Positions 10,258 through 22,377 are shown, counted from the first letter of the stretch. The stretch: 64,000 bases of DNA from Helianthus annuus (GCF_002127325.2 NC_035444.2:80349392-80413391), one strand, 5' to 3'. Notes: generated by a model not told the origin, from the sequence alone. Translations and numbers: made by a program.

Positions 10258-13200
10258 TTAATCACCTAAAAAGGAGAGCGGTTGTCTCATGCTGAGCTCG
10301 GCTTTAAGTGCCGGGAATTCCTCCAAATTATGTGACTCGCTCAAAATTGTCTGCACGTCAAGCATGTTTATTTTAAAAAACCCTAAAAAAAGCGAAGCGT
10401 TTTGGTTTATGGAAATGGGAATGAGTAGTACCAGTGCAGCTAGGTGTGCTTCTTGAAGGATATTTCCGTCAATTTCCAATCTAGCAACCGGAAACTCAGG
10501 AAGATGTCCCGACTGCTTCCTTCCAAGCAAGTCACCAGGGCCCCGTGAAAGAAGGTCCATGTTCGCCAGGTGGAAACCATCTGACGATTTCGCAAGCACC
10601 TCCAATCTAGGCAGACCACTGGCTGTTGACGACAAAAGTACACACTTCGACTTACGGGCCCCACGCCCAACTCGTCCCCTAAGTTGGTGCAGTTGAGCTA
10701 TCCCAAATCTCTCAGCGTTCATCACGATCATCATAGAAGCTTCTGGAACATCCACACCGATCTCGATGACTTGAGTGGAAAGCAATATTTGCGTCTCTCC
10801 TGATCTAAACCGTCTCAAAGCTTCGTCTTTTTCATCGCTTTTCATTCTCCCGTGTAACAACCCGCAACTGATCCCTTCGAATCTGTTTGATATTACTTCC
10901 AGGTCAGCCGATGCACCACGAAGCTGCGGAAGTTGTTCTGATTGGTCGATAATCGGGTAAACTATATACACTCTCCCTCCTGAATCTAATTCTTCCCTCA
11001 TCATCTGTAGTTAAAACCGAAAAAAAAAAAACATAAAATACTCGTTTTCATGAATACGATGGGATAATAGTAACAAGTACCTGATACACTTTTTCGAAAC
11101 CCGTCTCATTTCCTTCAACCGCAAATGTATCAATAGATTTTCTCCCAGGAGGTAAATCAGTTATCTAAATCCAATTGAACCCGTAAGCACGCTAAAATAC
11201 GCTAAAAATACATAAAAAGGAAGCAAGATAACATACTTGTGTGAGAGACATATCTCCGTACAAAGCTAAAGCAAGAGTCCTCGGGATCGGGGTCGCAGTC
11301 ATAGCAAGAACATGTGGGGCCATACTTATTTCACCTTTTGCGTTGCCATTTGAAGTATTTTCAACCAATCTGGAAGTTAATGAGTTACAGTATAGCTGCA
11401 AGATTTCAGTAACAATATATTAATAGATAGCAATACCAAATTAGGGGAATTTAAACGAGAATATCTTTATTCTTTAACAATCGGTAAATAAAAAGTACCT
11501 TGCTGTTAAATCGACCTCTCTGGATCACACCAAATCTATGCTGCTCGTCTATCACAGCAATTCTTAGAGACGAGAATTCCACCTTATCAGCGATTAAACT
11601 GTGGGTCCCAATCACCATTGCAATTTCGCCACTTTGGAGACCCTGCCAGTAGAAATATTCCCTTGTTTAAGAAACAAATCAATGAGATATATCAAAAATA
11701 AGCAAATCGCAAACGTAACTATAAAAAACCACATCATGATGGTATACTCAAAAATCACGGAAAAGTTACGTCGTTGTATACGAATTCAAGTTATTCGAAC
11801 AAAATTTACACCAAAACATATATAAAGATAAACACGACAGCCGTGTATTACAGCGAGTCAGTTTAAATGTAGATAAAAACACGTCGCAATGGTGTATTTA
11901 GAGATAAGCGCCGGGCTCTTTAAAAAAAGAATGGTTTAAAAAATGTTTAATACAACCTGTCAATTTAAAAACAACGTTAAGAAAAATTCACAACAAAAAA
12001 CACGTCGCAATGGTGTATTTAGAGATAGGCGCCAGGATGTTTAAAAAACGAACGATTTATATAAAAACGTTTAAAACAACCGGTCAGTTTAGGAATAACA
12101 TTACGAAAATTCACGTCGAAACTTGGATAAAAACTCGTGTGGAGCGTTGATATAAAAAACGAAACACATAAAAAATCATGTAATAGGAAATTCGTTAAAA
12201 ACTCAAATGATAACTTTATTAAAGTTTAGGGGTTGTAGTTTGAATTGGTTAAAGAAAAAGGATGAAAAAAAAGAAAAATATATCTTAATAAGGTTGAGAG
12301 GCCAAACATTAAACTTATTAAAGGACAGGGTATAAATGAAATTATTCACTAAAAACAAAATTTATTTAATATAACAATTGTGGGTGCTATTCATAAGCAC
12401 CCACAATTGTTATATTAATAATAATAATAATAATAACTTTTCTAGAGGGTGGTGATATGAGCTCAAACCTCACGGATTAGACGGGCCTTTTTGGCTGGAG
12501 TTGAGCCCGTTAGCAAAGCGACGGATGGTTTGCAAGGTACATCTTCCACATTCTCCAGCAAATTAAGGAGGAGATCGTGGTGTTGGATCGCAAGTAACTC
12601 AGTTGGAACCATGAAAGCCGCCTAAAAATTTATTACAAACAACCAGATAAACCGATGCTTCAACGTTTATGAAAAAGTTACCAATTAGGAGAGCGAATAA
12701 AACGAATTAAACCTGATATCCTGAACCGATAACCTCCATGCACGCCAAGAAAGCTACCACGGTTTTCCCGCATCCCACATCTCCCTGCAAAGAGACAGTA
12801 GGTTAAATTGAAATAGTACCTAGGCCTGTAAACGAACCGAACATTCATGAACTGTTCGGCGGGAAGTTCGTTTATTTAAATAAACGAACGAACATGAACA
12901 ATATTTTTGTTCATTTTATAAAATGAAAACATGAACAAACGTTTGGTTCCTTCATTTATGTTAGTGAGCGTTCATTTATGTTCGTTCATTTATGCTATGC
13001 AGTTAATGCGGTAAAATATCGGATATCGGTCAAGGACCGATATGATAGTGAACTGTGTGAACTAATCCTAGCCCTTGATTATCAATACATAAGTGTAGAT
13101 CAATGGCCAGGATTTGATCAGAATTTGATGATGAAAATACACCAGTGTATTTTACGATTTGATGATGTAAATCAATGGCCAGGATTTGTTCACTCAGTTC

Positions 13201-16200
13201 ATAAATACACTAGTGTTCACTCTAGAACCCCACCCTATATATATAGCAATTTAACGATAACAATTCAGAGATATATTGGCTATGTCGGTCAAATATCGGT
13301 GATATATCCGTCATATCGGTCAATATCACTGATAATATTGGTACCGATATTCTAACCGATATTTACATAGGGACCGATAACCGATATATCACTGATATTA
13401 ACTGCATAGCATTTATGTTCGTGAATGTTCGTTCATTTATGTTAGTTTAAATCTTAATCAACACATAAGTAGTTACAGTTATATAAATATAAACATTAAA
13501 CGAGATGATTTACTACTTATATATAAATAGCTATTAGTAATTGGGCTTCCTAGTAATAAAAAGTGGGTTTTCGAATTGAACTTATCATACTTAATCAATA
13601 ATTTATATAAAAGAAAATACTTTTTGATCGTTTATGTTTGGTCAATTATGTTCATTTGTGTTCGTTAATTATGGTCGTATAATTTTGTTTCTTTGTGTCC
13701 GTTTAGGTTTTAAACGAGCGAACATAAACGGACACAAACATGCTCATTTTCTTATTGAACGAACATGAACAAAAAAATGTGTTCGATTATATGTTTGTGT
13801 TTAGTTAAAGTTAAACGAACACGAACATGCCCACGTTCGTGTTCGTTCGGTTCGTTTACAGGCCTAATGGTACCATTAAAAATCAAGCAAATTACGACTT
13901 TTACTTAAATTTAGACCTGCAAAAGTCGGTTCATTGGCACTTGGCGTTTTAAATCCCAAATGATTTCCGAAACAGCGCTTAATTGACTAGACGTTAACGA
14001 ATACGGTAGAGCCTTGAGGAACTGTTTGGTTAGAGGGCACCATTCTTCAGCAACTACCGCGTTTGTTACGGGGTTTCTGTACTTGTCTAACAATCCATCC
14101 TTCTCGATCCTCGTACCAACTCCTTCGAGCATTTGAAACAAACGGCCCAACTGTTATAAGTTTATACACTGTCAAAACCAAAGTAAAGAAAAAAAAAAGA
14201 ACGAAAAAAGTAGTGTTAAATAAAACAACCTTACCTGCAGGTAAAAGAACTCATCAAATATAATCCTTTTGCGAGCTAAATCAGCCTCGTTAAAATTTGT
14301 TGGTTGGTGAATCCCAATATACGCCTGCATTAATAAGTAGCCAACATAGATTTTATATGCATTTAGGTTAGAGAAAAAAGAAAAAAATGGAAATTTAACA
14401 GACTTACATCACGAAGGCTCTTCAGTCCAAACATATGAAGAATATTCTTCGGAATAGGATCTATGTCAGGCGGCAATGCATCTAGAACACTGGAAGACAT
14501 AAATGAACAAATGAATACGACTACAAATGTCTAAGGAAAACAATAATAGTACAGAAGCTACTTTAATAGCGATGAACAGGTGGAATTCAGAACCTTGCGA
14601 TAATGTCACCAAGTAACTTTGGATTTAGACCGCCTTTCGAAGGATATATCGGATACGGCCTCCCTTCAGCACATGCAGATTCATCGTCGTCATCTCGTAT
14701 TATATCAAGACTATATTCCCTAATTTCGTAATGATCTTTGGTACGCATACTCCTCACCTAAATTATAGGGACACCAAACATGAATTAAGAGTTATTTTCA
14801 ATGGGTACCGCCTTAAAACTACAACCTGTGTAGTTAATATCCCGATATATCAGCGATATATCGGTTATCAGTCCCCGAGTGAGATATTTGGGTGCAAAAT
14901 ATCAGTCAGAATATCGATACCGATAATATCGGCGATATTGACCGATATATCACCGATTTTCTCGATACCATTCGTCTTTCTTCTTATTGCTGCTACTAGT
15001 GTTTTAAGTCTTAATTGTTAGTTGTTGGCGTTAAATGTTGGTGTTTTAAGTCTTCATCAGTTCCTACTTACTAAAATTGTTAGTGTTTTGCAAGTTGCAA
15101 AAGTTTAATTTTTTAATGATAGGAGAGTATACTGAATTGTTATGTTAAATTGCTATATATATATATAGCATGATATTAAAATTATCGATATCCCACCGCG
15201 ATAACCGATATATCAAATATCGGTCTGTGACCGATATCCGATATTTTACCGCATTAACTGCTTAGACTATAACAATATAGAAACATATTAGTGTATGCTA
15301 TGCAGGCACTTATTAACTCACCTTACCACTGACACAAACAATGTCTCCGGCTTTCTGCTTCTCTTGAAGACTATACAAAAAAGGTTGATACGTAAATCGT
15401 GTCCCACGGAAAAATTTCTTCAAGTGCAAAAATATTGTTCTCTTGCTTCCATTATTCTTTTCGGAAACTGTACAGGCAGAAGCTGAACCACTTTCAGCAA
15501 CCTCACAACCAACGATCACCTCAAGAAATGATAGCGAACAACTTGCCTTGATTCCCCTACATTTCAACATCATATAACAAACATCAAAAGAAAGAAAAAA
15601 ATACTTTTATATCACATAAAAGAGTAAAATGCCATTTTCGTCCCTGAGGTTTGGCCAGTTTTGCGACTTTCGTCTAAAGGTTTGTTTTTCCGCATTTGGA
15701 TCCAAAAGGTTTGAAATCTTGCCATTTTCATCCGGCTCGTTAACGCCATCCATTTTTCTCTGTTAAGTCGGGTATTTCCGTCTTTATTGTTAGCTTAAAG
15801 GGCAATTTGGCTTTTTTTTCACGGGAATTTGGTCTTTTTACATAAAGTGAAAAAGACCGAATTGCCCTTTAAGTTAGCAAAAAGACAGAAATACCCCTGA
15901 CATAACGGAGAAAAATGGATGGAGTTAACGAGCCGGATGAAAATGGCAAGACTTTAAACCTTTTGGATCCATATGCGGAAAAACAAACCATTGGACGAAA
16001 GTCGCAAAACTGGCAAAACCTCAGGGACAAAAATGACATTTTACTCAAAAAAAAAAAAAAACCTCTAACCTGGATGATATAACTTTTCCGATAAATATCA
16101 AGTACTGCCCATCATTGATCGTAATTTGTGCATTTTGTAGATCAGCGTATGTCCGAGGGAAATGACCCAACAACTTTCGTATCTGCATACACGTAAATTA

Positions 16201-17016
16201 AAATTTAAGCGATGACCACAAAAGAATACAAGGCCATTTATTGAAAAAAACCAACCGTATGAAAACCACAGCTTTCCAACTGACTGCATTTCTTCTTGCT
16301 TATTGCAGGCACACAACTGATCGGTTTATCAAGAACCAATTCAAATGGTGCAGTAGGATCATCAACAACACATTGAGGATCCGATTTCTCTTTATTTTGT
16401 TTAGTGAATGATTTCCCATTTTGGGTAACGGATGGAGAGGTTGTTGGACCCGGACTACCTTGATCTGATATACTTTCAATCTCGTAGGAAGAAAAACTGT
16501 TAAACTCGTGAGCTACGGAACCCAATGAGTCAAACAACATACTGGGGTCCACCACTGTTGAACCCATAGAACTATCTGAGGTCAAAATGCTATCGGTGTC
16601 GGGGTCATCTGAAATTCCGTCGTATAACTCTACTGGACTAGATTGCCCTAATATGATAGAAGGAAACTGATTCCGAACTAACGATGCATCAAAATAATAT
16701 TTTTCTTGATCAAGTTGTTCGTCAAAACCGTCATGACACATAGCAGGGGATACCTACAAGCAAATGAGATGATTTTAAATTGATTTTTACTTAGAAAAGT
16801 AAAGCACAATGAGCGCAATTGATGTTACAGAAAAACACACCTTTGTGAACAGTTTCCGTCGGTTCCACCTGCTTGATCTGCCATAACTATCTACTATGTT
16901 AAACACATTCTTTGTTAATCTATGTTTAGATGGAGAGATATATTTTGATATATTGCATAATAGAAGACCATTAAACCTGCAAGAATTCGATAAGTTAGAA
17001 CTTTGCCATAATTGCT
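10258..17016 (-). CDS. RECG: RecG-type ATP-dependent DNA helicase, organellar
   Basis: I read 15 exons (high to low): 17016-16841, 16753-16256, 16182-16070, 15556-15322, 14757-14594, 14489-14408, 14324-14235, 14150-13917, 12784-12713, 12621-12469, 11642-11499, 11395-11237, 11164-11081, 11004-10432, 10350-10258. They give about 955 in-frame codons, close to the roughly 970 residues of plant RECG. Domains: an acidic plant-specific N-terminus; the RecG wedge/OB-fold (exons at 15.5-14.6 kb, FPRTYADLQNA, GDIVCVSGK); Walker A GDVGCGKTVVA; the DEQH box (IDEQHRFGV); TATPIPRTLAL; then helicase motifs STQVIEIGVDVPEA and QLRGRVGRG; and the conserved end AELSMRQPLSFLGD. RecG enzymes remodel stalled forks and branched DNA; plant RECG limits recombination between repeats in mitochondrial and plastid DNA. 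The 5' end is unresolved: no in-frame ATG lies above the acidic region, so a short transit-peptide exon is probably missing. Donor at 14594 (GTTCTG) is weak. Confidence 0.87.
11876..12118. repeat. 121-bp tandem duplication in a RECG intron
   Basis: Two adjacent copies start AACACGTCGCAATGGTGTAT and share TTTAGAGATA(A/G)GCGCC, then diverge moderately with small indels. They lie in the 826-bp intron 11643-12468. No coding potential. Confidence 0.75.
12812..13874. mobile_element. Inverted-repeat element (GGCCTGTAAACGAACC family) in RECG intron
   Basis: The element is about 12821-13865. The left end TAGGCCTGTAAACGAACCGA returns inverted at the right end as GTTCGGTTCGTTTACAGGCC, and both subterminal parts are full of GAACGAAC / GTTCGTTC units. 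Flanks AATAGTACC and AATGGTACC agree at 8 of 9 bases, suggesting a MULE-type 9-bp duplication; the flank is partly palindromic, so this is not certain. It lies in the 1.1-kb intron between the Walker A exon and the preceding exon, and carries another element inside (12995-13409). Confidence 0.7.
12987..13417. mobile_element. hAT-like MITE, 415 bp, TSD CATTTATG
   Basis: 12995-13409 begins CTATGCAGTTAATG and ends TTAACTGCATAG, flanked by a perfect 8-bp repeat CATTTATG (12987-12994 and 13410-13417). The inside is a run of degenerate ATATCGG/CCGATAT units. An 8-bp duplication fits hAT elements. It interrupts the larger inverted-repeat element 12821-13865. A second copy, in opposite orientation, is at 14826-15265. 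Confidence 0.85.
14818..15273. mobile_element. hAT-like MITE, 440 bp, opposite-orientation copy
   Basis: 14826-15265 begins CTGTGTAGTTAATA and ends GCATTAACTGCTTAG; flanks ACTACAAC (14818-14825) and ACTATAAC (15266-15273) agree at 7 of 8 bases. Its right end matches the left end of the copy at 12995, including GCGGTAAAATATCGGATATC, so it is the same family inverted. It lies in the RECG intron 14758-15321. Confidence 0.8.
15622..16046. mobile_element. Foldback element, 425 bp, in RECG intron
   Basis: The left end GAGTAAAATGCCATTTTCGT returns inverted at the right end as GACATTTTACTC. Most of the element pairs with itself: CCTGAGGTTTGGCCAGTTTT with AAACTGGCAAAACCTCAGG, and GGATCCAAAAGGTT with its inverse. 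The arms nearly meet in the middle, so a transcript through this intron would form a hairpin of about 200 bp. No target duplication can be read in the A-rich flanks. Confidence 0.8.
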
Positions 17017-17363
17017 CTGCTTACTCCCTACATATAACAAGAAGATTGTTATTACAGTAAATGCACCTCATTTTTCTACCCAAAACATGCCTATATCCTC
17101 GTGCAGCTTGCAAGATATTTGCACGTGCCAAGCATCTTTCACTTAAACACTGCATGCTAAAAATTTCCTTGATTAGAGAGAGAATAATATCATTCAATCT
17201 ACTTATAAAAAAATATTCAATTGCAAGCGAAAGCTACCAATTACTAACGGATAACATGGACTTATAAAGGATGTCCATTCACTACGCTACATTTAGAATG
17301 AATGAACCATTTGCAAATAATGATCTCGTGTTTTTTTTCTGGCCATTGACACGTCAAAAACAA

Positions 17364-17755
17364 TATGCAAACTTGGTTTAAAAAAGCGCGGAGCGCACAA
17401 AGCGACAAGGTCTAAAATCAAAGCGCAAATCACAAAAGTGGAGGGCTTTTCGTACGCGAGGCGCAAGGTGCTAATATATATGTTTTATATATCCTATAGG
17501 TTTTAGCATCCCTAACCCAAAATATATTTATAAATTAGGTTTATACATGATTTAATGTATAAATCACACGGTTTAATGCACAAAAAATACCTTCTGTACA
17601 AGAAGCGAGCGCCTCAGTGGGATTCTTTTTCCAAAAAAGCTCGCTTTTTGTGCTCTTTTTGTACAGAGCTCGCCTTATATCACACAAGGCGCAGCTCTTT
17701 GCGCCTAGGGTCGCTTTGCGCTTAAGGCACGCTTTTTTAAACCAAGTATGCAAAC
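17364..17755. mobile_element. MITE with TIR CTTGGTTTAAAAAAGCG, TSD TATGCAAA
   Basis: 17372-17746 begins CTTGGTTTAAAAAAGCGCGG and ends CGCTTTTTTAAACCAAG, an almost perfect inverted repeat. TATGCAAA occurs directly on both sides (17364-17371 and 17747-17754). The 8-bp duplication fits a hAT element; a shifted reading gives 9 bp (TATGCAAAC), fitting a MULE. The inside is rich in GCGC/GCGCAAAGCG units. No coding. Confidence 0.85.
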
Positions 17756-18120
17756 TCCATAAAACTGAAATAGTAACAAGGTGATAATGTGTACCTTGCT
17801 ATAAATCTATTTGCAGGTTGAGGATTAATTTCTTTTCTCTTTTTAGAAGATACTTAAGCAGCTACCAGGAACAGACTATTAACATCAAGAAAATCATGAG
17901 TCACCATGATTGTAGCAAACTTAAAGCTGTTCTTCATCATGAAAGCATAATCATATTTCATAAAGAAAATCAATACTAATCTCAATGAAAAATCTGCAGT
18001 AACTCATGAAAGCCATTATTAAGATCAGATAACTTGGAAATTGAGAATAAACCTATTTGTTGAACAGACAGTGAGTCCGTCTTTTTTAATATAAAAACAA
18101 ACAAACAAACACAATGTATA

Positions 18121-18420
18121 GATTGAACCTCTGTTGTCAAGGCTCACCCAGGCGCGAGCCTAGGCCCACTTTTCAGTCCCAGTGCAGCCTTCTCGTTTCA
18201 CTTCAAGAGACCCAGGCCAAGTTCCGAGAAAATTTTGGCCGTAAATCATCTGAAACAATGATACCAACCCTAAACAAACCTGTAATCAACCTAAACTAGC
18301 CCTAAAGAAGCCTTAAACATGACTAAAACCACTAAAAATCGTATATTTATACCATACGCCTCGCCTAAAAAAGCCCTCGCTTCTAAAACGCCTTGTGCCT
18401 TGGACAGCTATGGATTGAAC
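18121..18420. mobile_element. Small hAT-like element, TSD GATTGAAC
   Basis: 18129-18412 lies between perfect 8-bp repeats GATTGAAC (18121-18128, 18413-18420). Its ends are similar in inverted order: CTCTGTTGTCAAGGC and GCCTTGGACAGCTATG. The subterminal parts have the AGGCGCGAGCC / CTCGCCT units typical of the repeat family. It lies in the upstream part of RECG. Confidence 0.7.
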
Positions 18421-18992
18421 ATGTGACATAGCTAATCGTAACATATGCATCCATCTCAAACCGATTAGAAATGATAGAATTCACCTCTGGATCCTATTTA
18501 GCTATAATCATAACACAATGTTGGACTAACATTTCAAATAACATTGCCCTATAATCTATCCATATCAAATTCAAATCATTCTATCTGAGCACGTGTAAAT
18601 TAGGGCAAATAAAGTTGAAAAAGTAACGCGTGCATGAACAACAATATGACACAAACATTATCAATTAAGATGGAAACGGTAATCAATTTAATAACAGAAT
18701 TGAAAGTGTGCAATTGCAGTTATGAAAAGGACCAAAACTTACAGCTTTCAGCTTCGATTTAACTGATAAACTATGTAGCAGTTGCGGACGACGAAGAGCT
18801 TATAATCTTCTTCTGTACAGATTCGAAATGGAAATTGGTAATGTAATTGATGATTATCAATAAAATTGATAGAATTATTGAAACGTGATTTGAACAAATT
18901 CACCAACACTTACTTGGGTTGGAATGAAACTGGGAAGTGATTCAGAACATTGAGACCGTCCTGGATAATCTAACATTAGGTAGGGTCTTTAC

Positions 18993-19329
18993 CTTCTAAA
19001 CAGGGCTGCAAAACGTTTTTAAAAAATATATCTGTTCACGAACACTTATCGAGCGAGATTTTATGTTCGTGTTCGTTTGTTAAAGAAATGAACTTGTCCG
19101 TGTTTGTTTGTTAAGGAAATGAACTTGTTTGTGTTTGTTTATTAATTTTAGGCAACGAACAAAAACGAACATTGATGAACACAAACTAGTCTTCATTTAA
19201 CTAAACGAACGAAATTTCTTATTCATGTTCGTTTGTTTAATAAACGAACGAACACAAACGAGCTTCCCGTCGAACAGTTCACGAACTTTTCGCCAAACGT
19301 TTGATTCGTTTGTAGCCCTACTTCTAAAT
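18993..19329. mobile_element. Inverted-repeat element (GGGCTGCAAACG family), ~319 bp
   Basis: 19002-19320 begins AGGGCTGCAAAACG and ends TTCGTTTGTAGCCCTA, with GTTCGTTTG/CAAACGAAC arms. Flanks CTTCTAAAC (18993-19001) and CTTCTAAAT (19321-19329) agree at 8 of 9 bases, a MULE-type 9-bp duplication. Same family as 12821-13865 and 51704-52318. It lies just upstream of the probable RECG promoter. Confidence 0.75.
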
Positions 19330-20211
19330 AAATAAGCATACGATATAAAACATGGTTATTGATTTCACTGAATGAATAAAAATTAAGAGTAAAATGCAAT
19401 TTGCGTCTTTGATTGGATCAGGTCAATTTTTTTTAGAGTAGAGAGTATATGTACTTTACTAGGAGGTTTTGATGCTACCTTCTTGTCTCTTCGAGTTTTA
19501 TTTATTTATTTATTTTTTTGAACGGTGACTTTATTTTTGAGTGACCCAATGTCATACCGCCTAATCGGCAGCCCTAGCCAAGTCTGCCCAGACTTACGTT
19601 GTCTTAACCGGGCCCGCGCTGGGTTGGCCAGACTTGGTTACGGCGTTCCCCGAAAACCGTACTGCCTCCACACGAGTTGCCTCGTTGAAGTAACAGCCGG
19701 ATGAAAACCGGGGTGCGGCTCAGGATCGAACCCCCCTCGGTGGGTTTGTCACCATCATTGCCCAATATCCACCTCAATATGACACAAGTGAGATTTGAAC
19801 TTGAGTCTCCATTGGAAAACCCAAGTCTCCTACTATGATTTATAGAGAGAGGATATGTACTATTTTTTATTCAATGAGCCACACTATATATTATATGATA
19901 CCATACTTTACACGTTTAGAAAAAAAAAGGATTTTGAAATTGAGTAGGGATGAACATTTATTGGGTAACGTACCTATACGGCGATACTGGTACCGAATTT
20001 CCCTTACCGAATTATTTTGATGCCGATACTTTCGGTTCGGCACTGATATTTTACTGTTTTTACCTTCAAATTCCGGTACCGGTACCTAATTTTGGCAATA
20101 TACGGCAACAGTACTGAATTATTGGTACCGAAAATATACTTAATAACATAAGACAAAAAAACTATTTAAATGATCTTGCTTTTTCTATAACAACACAATT
20201 TAGAAAAAAAA
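19330..20211. other. Intergenic DNA with a repeat remnant
   Basis: Apart from the SINE-like block, 19965-20130 holds a fragment with repeated GGTACCG / CGGTACC units, resembling the arm of another inverted-repeat family. No gene is seen. Confidence 0.5.
19550..19800 (-). repeat. tRNA-derived (SINE-like) repeat, possible
   Basis: On the minus strand GGTTCGATCC (19723-19732) matches a pol III B box. The block has moderate GC content unlike its AT-rich surroundings and shares the phrase TTGTCTTAAC(C/T)GGG with 29990-30120. A matching A box is not clear, so the class is uncertain. Confidence 0.35.
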
Positions 20212-21019
20212 GAGTAAAGTACAAGTTTTATCCTTTATGTTTATATCAAATTGCAGGCGCTGTCCTTTAACGCAAAAGTTGACGAGATTTGTACTTAATG
20301 TTTCAAAATCTTGCACGTTATGTCCTTTAGCCCTAACTCAGTCAAACTTTTTGGTTAAGTATGGTCATGTGCCTTGCACATGAGGACATACTTGTCATTT
20401 CCTCTTCCTAGGGGTTATTTTGTAAACACTTATTATTGACGGAGTATATCTACAAATCTAAAAAAATATATATAAACTCTTTCTCTCTCTCTAATCTAAA
20501 CCCACCACCACAACCTAATCTCTCTCAACCCACCACCACCACTACCACCCCACAACCTTCACCACCCCCACCTATCGACCACCCCAACCTTGCTGCACCA
20601 ACCATCACCACCACCCCTGCTTGACTGCCTCCCTCTGCAACCCGCCGTCCATCACCGCTCCCCCTGCACCCGCCGTCCATCACTGCTCCCCTGCAACCAC
20701 AACCTCCCCCGCCGCACCTAAAAGTCTGAAACAGATCTTGGAGCACAAGAACCATTACTCATCGTGTTTGAGTTTGTTTGTTCGATTGATTGTGCGTATA
20801 ATGAATGATTTGAACTGAGTGTTTGTTTGTATAATTTGTGCATAAATCTGAAGCGATTGAAGGTGTATTTACTTGTTCAGTTGATTTGTATATGTTGTGT
20901 GAAGAACGAAGTTCATGTTCAATTACTCACTGTGTTTATTTGTTCAAAGTGTTTGTGTGCTCAATTGGTGGTGTTAATGGTGGGTTTTTAGAGGGAGAGG
21001 GGGGAGGATGTCTACGTTT

Positions 21020-21091
<72 letters not shown>

Positions 21092-21347
21092 AGTTTGGGT
21101 GGAAAGGGGTTTTTATATATTTTATAGGAAAGGGGTTTATTTATTACATTAAGATGTGAAAAGACAACATTACCCTTATATGGGGTCCATATGAACAAAC
21201 TTAACTAAAAAATCTAACTGAGTTAGGCCTAAAGGACATAACATGCAAGATTTTGGAACATTAAGTATAAAACTTGTCAACTTTTGCGCTAAAGGATAGC
21301 GTCTGCAATTTGGTATAAACATAAAGGACAAAACTTGTAATTTACTC
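20212..21347. mobile_element. MULE-like non-autonomous element, second copy
   Basis: Begins GAGTAAAGTACAAGTTTTAT and ends AAACTTGTAATTTACTC, with arms matching those of 5524-6923. The middle has CCACC/CCGCC-rich DNA (20500-20720) and a long GA tract facing a CT tract in the other arm. Flanks are A-rich, so no target duplication can be read. Open frames at 20436-20818 and 20838-21152 are low-complexity by-products. Confidence 0.75.
21021..21089. repeat. (GA)n microsatellite
   Basis: About 34 uninterrupted GA units within the right arm of the MULE-like element. Its encoded Arg-Glu run is not a protein. Confidence 0.95.
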
Positions 21348-21899
21348 AAAAAATATTTGCACGCATGGTTGTGCATTATTTAAATACAATAACTTGTGAC
21401 GATTCAATTAGCTTGTGACCAATGTTTTTAAAATTGGATTGAACTTTTCAAGGATGATTGTGCAAGTTTATTTCTGGATACATAGAATGTCTTGCATTGG
21501 ATCGGTTGAGTTTTATGATTCTAGTTGAACCGGCAACCTGAGTTTATAGGTTAGATCGACATTTAAGTTTAACTATTGTTTAGGTTTAGTCATTCCACTT
21601 CAACTTTGTGGTTGCATAAGAATTCTAGTGAAGAGATGTGAATTTGGTTGATTAGGAGTCCATACTATTATTTGATTATGTGTTGTGGGCCTTGTGGTAG
21701 ATGTGACATGTAAAAAAAATGACACATAGGGGGGGGGGAGTCACTTTCACATTTCACACACAAGAACATCTGTCATGGGAATGTAAAATATGATGGGTAG
21801 AGTAATAAAAAAGCTAAAATAGAAATGGTGAGTGGAACTAAATAACTGGTTTGTATATTAATTATTACCTAAAAAATAACTTAGCCTTCACACATGCAA

Positions 21900-22205
21900 T
21901 GGTCTTAATGCACCCCCGCCCTTCGCACTCTTGCATTGTGGTCTTCCATTCTTGAGTTGTCGACCTTGCAGGCTTAACACCCCATAAACACACTCATAAG
22001 AACTATGATAAACCATACAGTATAACCTGTGCATATAAAAATTCTCAACCACATATATATAAAATGCCCTTTGCGCTTTTGCGTTGTGGTGTTTCACTCC
22101 AGAGTTGTCGACGCGGTGGGCTTAATGCACCCTAAACACACTTATAAGAACTATGATAAACCACATAGTATGACCGGTGTATATGAAAATTCTCAACCAC
22201 AAGTT
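21900..22205. repeat. Tandem duplication, ~150-bp units
   Basis: Two diverged units each contain GTTGTCGAC(C/G), TAAACACACT(C/T)ATAAGAAC, TATGATAAACCA and AAAATTCTCAACCACA in the same order. No coding function seen. The rest of 21350-22378 is AT-rich DNA without other features. Confidence 0.75.
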
Positions 22206-22377
22206 CTTAAATGTCACTAATCAGTCATTAAGAATGCTAGACTTTTCAAAATCACAACATCATTAATTAATAAAATGATGACTATTGAAAGAATAATACC
22301 AAAGGGAACGAGTGTATCACTCAATTCTTTTAGAATTTTTCAGAACTGATTTTAAATTCAGTTTTTAAAATATTGTT

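Larger units (their letters stand above)
17017..18960 (-). promoter_or_regulatory. Probable RECG leader exons and introns
   Basis: On the minus strand a good donor (GCT|GTAAGT) near 18743 and another (CAAG|GTACAC) near 17795 could belong to untranslated leader exons spliced towards the first coding exon at 17016. None of these has an in-frame ATG that joins RECG. Two small hAT-like elements sit here. The exact transcription start cannot be read from sequence. Confidence 0.35.

Noticed and set aside
20525..21152. Gly/Pro-rich and Arg-Glu-repeat proteins
   Set aside because: Frames are produced by CCACC-rich DNA and a GA microsatellite inside a MULE-like element.
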